From Akkermansia muciniphila (lineage in GTDB: Bacteria > Pseudomonadota > Gammaproteobacteria > Burkholderiales > Burkholderiaceae_C): 64,000 nucleotides of DNA. The stretch covers positions 62,001 through 126,000 of the forward strand of contig CALQKH020000001.1 in the NCBI GenBank assembly GCA_943331105.2, read 5' to 3'. Each line of letters opens with the position of its first letter. The stretch's first letter is position 1. The translations under genes were made by a program, and so were the position numbers. Positions 59,278 through 64,000 of the stretch are shown here, piece by piece. The notes under the pieces were generated by a model, which saw only the letters and a program-made list of their open reading frames with translations, was not told the DNA's origin and ran no database searches.

Positions 59278-59311
59278 GTTCTTTTTTAACAGATCACCGA
59301 TCCTCTACAAC

Positions 59312-60355
59312 ATGAACGAGCTGGATACCCTGGTTGATAACGCCCGCCAGAGTTTTGCGCAGGCACTGACACCTGCTGACCTCGAAAATGCCAAAGCCCA
59401 GTTTTTGGGTAAAGCCGGTCGCCTGACTGAGCTGATGAAGGGCATGGGCTCTTTGAGCGTGGAGGACAAGAAATCCCGTGGCGCATCCATCAACTTGGCC
59501 AAGCAGGCGATCGAGGCTGCGCTCAATGACCGCCGCCAAGCACTGGCCAATGCCGAGCTCCAAGCGCAGCTCAAGGCCGAAGCGCTTGATGTGAGCTTGC
59601 CGGGTCGCAGCACCAACGTTGGTGGTTTGCACCCTGTCTCGCTCACACTTGAACGCGTGGAGCAAATTTTTGGCTCTATGGGTTTTGAGGTGGCCCAAGG
59701 TCCTGAGATCGAAACAGACTGGTTCAATTTCACCGCACTCAACACGCCCGAAGACCACCCGGCGCGGTCCATGCACGACACCTTTTATGTGGAGGGTGGT
59801 CATCTGCTGCGCACCCACACCAGTCCGATGCAAATTCGCCATGCTGTGCAGCATGTCAAGCGTTACCGAAACCAGATCGATGCCGGTCAACAGATGCCCG
59901 AGATCCGTGTGATCGCCCCTGGCAGAACTTACCGTGTGGATTCTGACGCCACCCATTCGCCCATGTTCCATCAGTGCGAAGGCCTCTGGATTGGCGAGAA
60001 CGTGAGCTTCAAAGACTTGAAAGTCGTGGTCACTGACTTTTGCCGCACCTACTTTGAAAGCGACGACCTGGTGCTGCGTTTTCGGCCTAGTTTTTTCCCC
60101 TTCACTGAACCCAGTGCCGAGATTGACATCCAGTTTCAAAATGGCCCGCTGGCTGGTCGCTGGCTGGAGGTAGGCGGCTCCGGCCAAGTGCATCCCAATG
60201 TGGTGCGCAACATGGGCTTGGACCCCGAGCGCTTCATTGGCTTTGCCTTTGGCATGGGCATGGACCGTTTCACCATGCTGCGCTACGGCGTGAACGACCT
60301 TCGTCTGTTTTTTGACGGCGATGTGCGTTTCCTGAGCCAGTTTCAGTCATCCTGA
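59312..60355 (+). CDS. pheS: phenylalanyl-tRNA synthetase alpha subunit
   Basis: Catalytic subunit of the heterotetrameric PheRS. 347 residues from ATG 59312 ([15 protein letters not shown]); the frame reaches back to GTG 59201 through the hairpin and is rejected. N-terminal coiled-coil tRNA-binding arm (1-85), then class II motif 1, motif 2 around HQCEGLWIG, and motif 3 [17 protein letters not shown]. Confidence 0.97.
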   Translation: MNELDTLVDNARQSFAQALTPADLENAKAQFLGKAGRLTELMKGMGSLSVEDKKSRGASINLAKQAIEAALNDRRQALANAELQAQLKAEALDVSLPGRSTNVGGLHPVSLTLERVEQIFGSMGFEVAQGPEIETDWFNFTALNTPEDHPARSMHDTFYVEGGHLLRTHTSPMQIRHAVQHVKRYRNQIDAGQQMPEIRVIAPGRTYRVDSDATHSPMFHQCEGLWIGENVSFKDLKVVVTDFCRTYFESDDLVLRFRPSFFPFTEPSAEIDIQFQNGPLAGRWLEVGGSGQVHPNVVRNMGLDPERFIGFAFGMGMDRFTMLRYGVNDLRLFFDGDVRFLSQFQSS

Positions 60356-60428
60356 TACGACTTTTTGACATTTCTGAATGCCTGCCGCGCGGCGTTGGCC
60401 GTGAAGCAAAACGTAGTGAGTTCTGCAC

Positions 60429-62858
60429 ATGCAATTTCCTGAATCCTGGTTGCGCGAGTTCTGCAACCCACCCCTGACGATCCAGCAACTGGCCGATACC
60501 TTGACCATGGCGGGTCTTGAAGTGGAAGAGCTTGAACCCGTGGCTCCACCATTCACCGGTATCGTGGTTGGCCAAATCATGGAAGCCGTGCAGCATCCCA
60601 ACGCAGACCGTTTACGTGTTTGCCAAGTGGACGTGGGACAGGGCGCTTTACTGAATATCGTGTGCGGCGCGCCCAATGCCCGTGTGGGCATTCGTGTGCC
60701 TTGTGCCATGGTGGGCGCTCAATTGCCACCAGGCGAAGACGGCAAACCTTTCCTGATCAAAGTCGGCAAACTTCGTGGTGTGGAAAGCCAAGGCATGTTG
60801 TGCTCGGCCAAGGAACTGAAGATTGCAGACGACCACGGTGGTTTGCTTGAGTTGCCCGCCGACGCCCCATTGGGTCAGGACATTCGCCAGTATTTGAATC
60901 TGGACGACTCGCTGATGACGCTGAAGCTCACGCCCAACTTGGCGCATTGCTTGAGCGTGTATGGCATTGCCCGCGAAGTGTCCGCCTTGACCGGTGCGCC
61001 GTTGAAGGTCCCGACTTTCCCTTCTATGGCGCCTCAAATTTCTGACAAACTGGCCGTCGTGGTTCAGGCCACAGACCTGTGCGGTCGCTTCAGCGGTCGG
61101 GTGGTGAAGGGTGTCAACACCCAGGCGACCACTCCCCAATGGATGGTGGACCGCCTGGCCCGTTGTGGACAGCGCAGCGTGAGTCCCTTGGTGGACATCT
61201 CCAATTACGTGATGTTCGAGTTCGGCCGCCCCTCACATATTTTTGATCTCGACAAGATCCACGGCGGTTTGCAGGTGCGCTGGGGCAAGCCTGGCGAATC
61301 GCTCAAACTGCTCAACGGCAACACCGTGACGGTGGATGACAAGGTGGGGGTGATCGCCGACGATCGTCAAGTTGAGTCGCTTGCCGGCATCATGGGGGGC
61401 GATACCACCGCCGTGTCGGACGATACAAAGAACATTTACATCGAAGCCGCTTTCTGGTGGCCATCCGCCATCGCGGGTCGTTCGCGTCGCTATAACTTTT
61501 CGACCGATGCAGGACACCGTTTTGAGCGCGGTGTAGACCCGCAGATGACGGTGGAGCACATTGAGCGCATCACCCAGCTGGTGCTGGACATTTGTGGCAT
61601 GCCTGAGACACTGGTCGGCCCCATCGACGATCAGACCCTGAACATCCCAGCGATCAAACCTGTCACGCTGCGCGTGGCCCGTGCTGTCAAGGTCATCGGC
61701 ATGCCTTTGACGCAGCAGCAATGTGCTGACGCCTTGCGTGGTTTGGGTCTGCAAGTGGCTGAGGGCGAGGGCACAGTCACCGTCACGCCACCCAGTTTCC
61801 GGTTCGATTTGCAAATCGAAGAAGACCTCATTGAAGAAGTGGCCCGGATGGTGGGTTACAACAACTTGCCCACCAACCCACCTCAGGCGCCTATCACCGC
61901 CAAGGTTCGCTGCGAAACCGAACGCAGCCCATCCACAGTTCGCCGGGTCATAGCCGCGTTGGGTTATCAAGAAACCATCAATTACAGCTTTGTCGAAGAC
62001 AGTTGGGAGCGAGGTCTGGCGGGCAATGCCAACCCTATCCGTCTGCTCAACCCGATCGCCAGCCAGATGGGCGTGATGCGCTCAAGCTTGATTGGCTCGC
62101 TGCTTCAAGTGGTCAAGTTCAATGCCGATCGCAAGGCTGATCGTGTGCGCGTGTTCGAGTTGGGACGCGTGTTCCTGCGCAATGCCGCTGTGCAAAGCAC
62201 CGACACCACGGTGGAAGGCTTTGATCAGCCCATGCGTGTGGCGGGTATGGCCTGGGGGCCGGTCGCGCCTTTGGGCTGGCAGGGCAAGGCCCGTTACGTT
62301 GATTTTTACGACGTCAAAGCCGATGTGGAACACCTGTTGGCTCCGCGTAAGGCCGAGTTTTTGCCCTCAGAACATCCCGCCTTGCACCCCGGCCGCTCGG
62401 CCCAAGTGGTGCTGGATGGCGTGATGATCGGCCATGTGGGTGAATTGCACCCACGTTGGCGACAGGATTGGGAGCTCAGCAGTGCACCCGTGGTGTTTGA
62501 GTTGTCACTCGACGCCGTCACGGCCAGAACCGTGCCTGTTGCGCGTCCGGTGGCCAAATACCAGCCGGTAGAGCGTGACATCGCTGTCATCGTCCGAGAG
62601 CACATCTCGCATGGCCAATTGATGGCGGCTATCCTTTCAGCACCCACCCAAGGTTTGTTACGCGATGCGGTGTTGTTTGACGTTTACCGCCCCAAAGCCG
62701 AATCAACGGGCGGTTTGGTTGTGGGCGAGAAGAGCTTGGCGGTGCGTTTGACCATGCACAGCGACGAGACCTCACTGACAGACGCTCAAATCGAGGCAGT
62801 CATGAACGGTGTGATATCGGCTTTATCGCAGCAACTGTCTGCACGTCTGCGTTCATGA
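60429..62858 (+). CDS. pheT: phenylalanyl-tRNA synthetase beta subunit
   Basis: Second subunit of PheRS, with tRNA-binding and editing functions. 809 residues. Starts MQFPESWLREFCNPPL; the EMAP-II-like domain (GQIMEAVQHPNADRLRVC), B3/B4 editing region, B5 domain and the C-terminal FDX-ACB anticodon domain are in order. 73 bp after pheS. ihfA follows after 9 bp. Confidence 0.97.
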   Translation: MQFPESWLREFCNPPLTIQQLADTLTMAGLEVEELEPVAPPFTGIVVGQIMEAVQHPNADRLRVCQVDVGQGALLNIVCGAPNARVGIRVPCAMVGAQLPPGEDGKPFLIKVGKLRGVESQGMLCSAKELKIADDHGGLLELPADAPLGQDIRQYLNLDDSLMTLKLTPNLAHCLSVYGIAREVSALTGAPLKVPTFPSMAPQISDKLAVVVQATDLCGRFSGRVVKGVNTQATTPQWMVDRLARCGQRSVSPLVDISNYVMFEFGRPSHIFDLDKIHGGLQVRWGKPGESLKLLNGNTVTVDDKVGVIADDRQVESLAGIMGGDTTAVSDDTKNIYIEAAFWWPSAIAGRSRRYNFSTDAGHRFERGVDPQMTVEHIERITQLVLDICGMPETLVGPIDDQTLNIPAIKPVTLRVARAVKVIGMPLTQQQCADALRGLGLQVAEGEGTVTVTPPSFRFDLQIEEDLIEEVARMVGYNNLPTNPPQAPITAKVRCETERSPSTVRRVIAALGYQETINYSFVEDSWERGLAGNANPIRLLNPIASQMGVMRSSLIGSLLQVVKFNADRKADRVRVFELGRVFLRNAAVQSTDTTVEGFDQPMRVAGMAWGPVAPLGWQGKARYVDFYDVKADVEHLLAPRKAEFLPSEHPALHPGRSAQVVLDGVMIGHVGELHPRWRQDWELSSAPVVFELSLDAVTARTVPVARPVAKYQPVERDIAVIVREHISHGQLMAAILSAPTQGLLRDAVLFDVYRPKAESTGGLVVGEKSLAVRLTMHSDETSLTDAQIEAVMNGVISALSQQLSARLRS

Positions 62859-62867
62859 GATTGACCC

Positions 62868-63218
62868 ATGCAAATCAGCTTTGAATCCCTTGAAACGCCG
62901 GCGCTGACCAAAGCGCATTTGGCCGATTTGTTGTTTGAGCAAATTGGCTTGAACAAACGCGAGTCGAAAGACATGGTGGATGCGTTTTTTGATCTGGTGG
63001 TCGAGCAGTTGATCGCTGGTGAAGAAGTCAAAATCTCTGGTTTTGGCAACTTCCAGATTCGCACCAAGGCAGCTCGGCCAGGTCGCAATCCGCGCACAGG
63101 AGAATTGATTCCTATTGATGCACGTCGTGTTGCCACCTTTCATGCCAGCCATAAACTCAAGGCCTTGATTCAGGGCGATACCATCGAAGACGAAGGTGTG
63201 GAGATGGTAGGCCGCTGA
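62868..63218 (+). CDS. ihfA: integration host factor alpha subunit
   Basis: DNA-bending nucleoid protein, heterodimer with IhfB. 116 residues. The HU/IHF fold is clear: [43 protein letters not shown] (the DNA-minor-groove arm with the Pro) and [14 protein letters not shown]. It directly follows pheT, its usual position, which also separates it from the paralogous HU genes. Confidence 0.96.
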   Translation: MQISFESLETPALTKAHLADLLFEQIGLNKRESKDMVDAFFDLVVEQLIAGEEVKISGFGNFQIRTKAARPGRNPRTGELIPIDARRVATFHASHKLKALIQGDTIEDEGVEMVGR

Positions 63219-63238
63219 ATCGTTTCAAGGAGCCAACC

Positions 63239-63586
63239 ATGTTGTTCAAATTCAAATCCAAAGTCACCAGTGATCTGATCATGCTGGAAGCAGATGGCAG
63301 AAGGTTGCTCAAAATCATGCTGGGCGATGATCCGATCAAAGGGATTGTTCTCAGCCAAGACATGCCAGCTGTGCTGGCCAAATTGGAGTCAGCGGTTGCA
63401 CAAGACGAAGCCCTTCGGGCGCAGCGCAGCGTGGATGCCCAAAACGGTAAATATGATGCTGTAGCGGACGCCAATCAACCTGGCTTTGAGCCTGATGTTG
63501 TTCGGCTGGCTCAAAGGGCCAGCCCTATGGTGAAGTTGCTCAAACAATGTGTGGCCAATCCAACGGACTTGGTTTGGGGTGTTTGA
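63239..63586 (+). CDS. DUF1840 domain-containing protein
   Basis: 115 residues, MLFKFKSKVTSDLIMLEADGRRLLKIML. This family is common in Burkholderiales and its function is unknown. The C-terminal half contains QRASPMVKLLKQC. GGAG precedes the ATG by 9 bases. Lies 20 bp after ihfA, possibly the same transcript, and meets the DUF192 gene tail to tail with a 2-bp gap. Confidence 0.88.
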   Translation: MLFKFKSKVTSDLIMLEADGRRLLKIMLGDDPIKGIVLSQDMPAVLAKLESAVAQDEALRAQRSVDAQNGKYDAVADANQPGFEPDVVRLAQRASPMVKLLKQCVANPTDLVWGV

Positions 63587-63588
63587 GG

Positions 63589-64000
63589 TCAGTTGACTCG
63601 TTTGACGAAGACCTGCCCGTTCATCTTGAAACCTGGCTTGATTTGCCTTTTGATAAACCAACCTTGGTTCATTTCAAGCACAAAACGCACGGGTTTTGCG
63701 GAACAGTGGGAATCGTCGTTCAAGGGTTTCATGTCCGCCAGGTTGACGATCGTTCCGTCGTCTTCCAGAAATGCAGCCGTGAGGGGAATCAGCGTGTTGC
63801 GCATCCAGAAACACTGGGTGCTGGGCTGATCAAAGACAAACAGCATCCCTTCATGTTGTGGCATCTCTTTTCGCCACATCAGGCCTATCTGGCGTTGCTC
63901 TGGTGTCAGTGCAAGTTGGACATCCAAACGGTGCATGCCCGCCATCAATTGTGTTCGCTCCAAAGACATTTGAGGGGAGTTTTGAGCGTTTGCTTGAATA
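63589..64000 (-). CDS. DUF192 family protein (5' partial)
   Basis: The frame is open from ATG 63969 to the window edge, with upstream residues reading IQANAQNSPQ, which looks like the end of a signal peptide (AxA-type cleavage) followed by the mature N-terminus. So the start lies beyond 64000. The mature part matches DUF192: TPEQRQIGLMWRKEMPQHEGML, FWMRNTLIPL and KPVRFVLEMNQGWF. Exported protein of unknown function. Confidence 0.88.
   Translation of the reverse strand, partial: IQANAQNSPQMSLERTQLMAGMHRLDVQLALTPEQRQIGLMWRKEMPQHEGMLFVFDQPSTQCFWMRNTLIPLTAAFLEDDGTIVNLADMKPLNDDSHCSAKPVRFVLEMNQGWFIKRQIKPGFKMNGQVFVKRVN

Noticed and set aside
59201..59311. In-frame N-terminal extension of pheS from GTG 59201
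   Set aside because: It runs through the terminator hairpin and the added residues do not resemble PheS; ATG 59312 gives the normal start.

Overview
The window is a 64 kb stretch of a bacterial chromosome, almost entirely housekeeping genes. Gene order (rpsB-tsf-pyrH-frr-cdsA-dxr-bamA-skp-lpxD-fabZ-lpxA-lpxB-rnhB; rpsF-priB-rpsR-rplI-dnaB; infC-rpmI-rplT-pheS-pheT-ihfA), a PriB protein, a monomeric isocitrate dehydrogenase, and the PpsR/PpsA pair point to Betaproteobacteria, order Burkholderiales, most likely family Comamonadaceae (a freshwater Limnohabitans/Rhodoferax-like organism is my best guess; this is inference from gene order and protein style, not a search). I see no mobile element, CRISPR array, rRNA or tRNA.

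Layout. 1-1.0 kb: the end of an FkbM-type methyltransferase and a short possible gene remnant. 1.2-4.0 kb (minus): an amidase and a bifunctional NAD(P)HX repair enzyme. 4.2-17.3 kb (plus): translation factors, then lipid, isoprenoid, outer-membrane and lipid A genes through rnhB and a SpoU methyltransferase. uppS and rseP, which normally belong to this cluster, are absent from their usual slots. 17.5-22.5 kb: carA, carB, greA. 22.5-28.1 kb: yhbY (minus), rlmE, ftsH, folP, glmM. 28.2-33.7 kb: ppsR (minus) divergent from ppsA, followed by a sodium:solute symporter with a long hydrophilic insert and a perfect EF-hand loop. 33.7-36.8 kb: rpsF-priB-rpsR-rplI and dnaB. 36.8-39.7 kb (minus): PIN-PhoH ATPase, a Bcp peroxiredoxin, a Mth938-like protein. 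39.8-45.9 kb: an alanine-type aminotransferase, hom, thrC, moeA, moaD, moaE. 45.9-51.5 kb: a protein of unknown function (minus), clpB behind a sigma-32-like promoter, an IlvB-like ThDP enzyme, and a SWIB protein with a histone-like tail (minus). 51.5-55.6 kb: aceA and icd, convergent, the two enzymes that compete for isocitrate. 55.8-64 kb: thrS, infC (apparent ATC start), rpmI, rplT, pheS, pheT, ihfA, a DUF1840 protein and a DUF192 protein cut by the window edge.

Functional threads. Carbon flow at the acetate/gluconeogenesis node is well represented: isocitrate lyase, isocitrate dehydrogenase, PEP synthase with its regulator, and a carboxylate-type symporter right after ppsA. aceA has two near-identical palindromes 30 bp apart upstream. 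Control signals are the most interesting content: several intrinsic-terminator hairpins lie only 10-40 bases before the next start codon (cdsA, greA, folP, pheS), which suggests attenuation or partial readthrough rather than transcript ends. I found no convincing unknown multigene system; the region is conserved core genome with a handful of regulatory and gene-content oddities.
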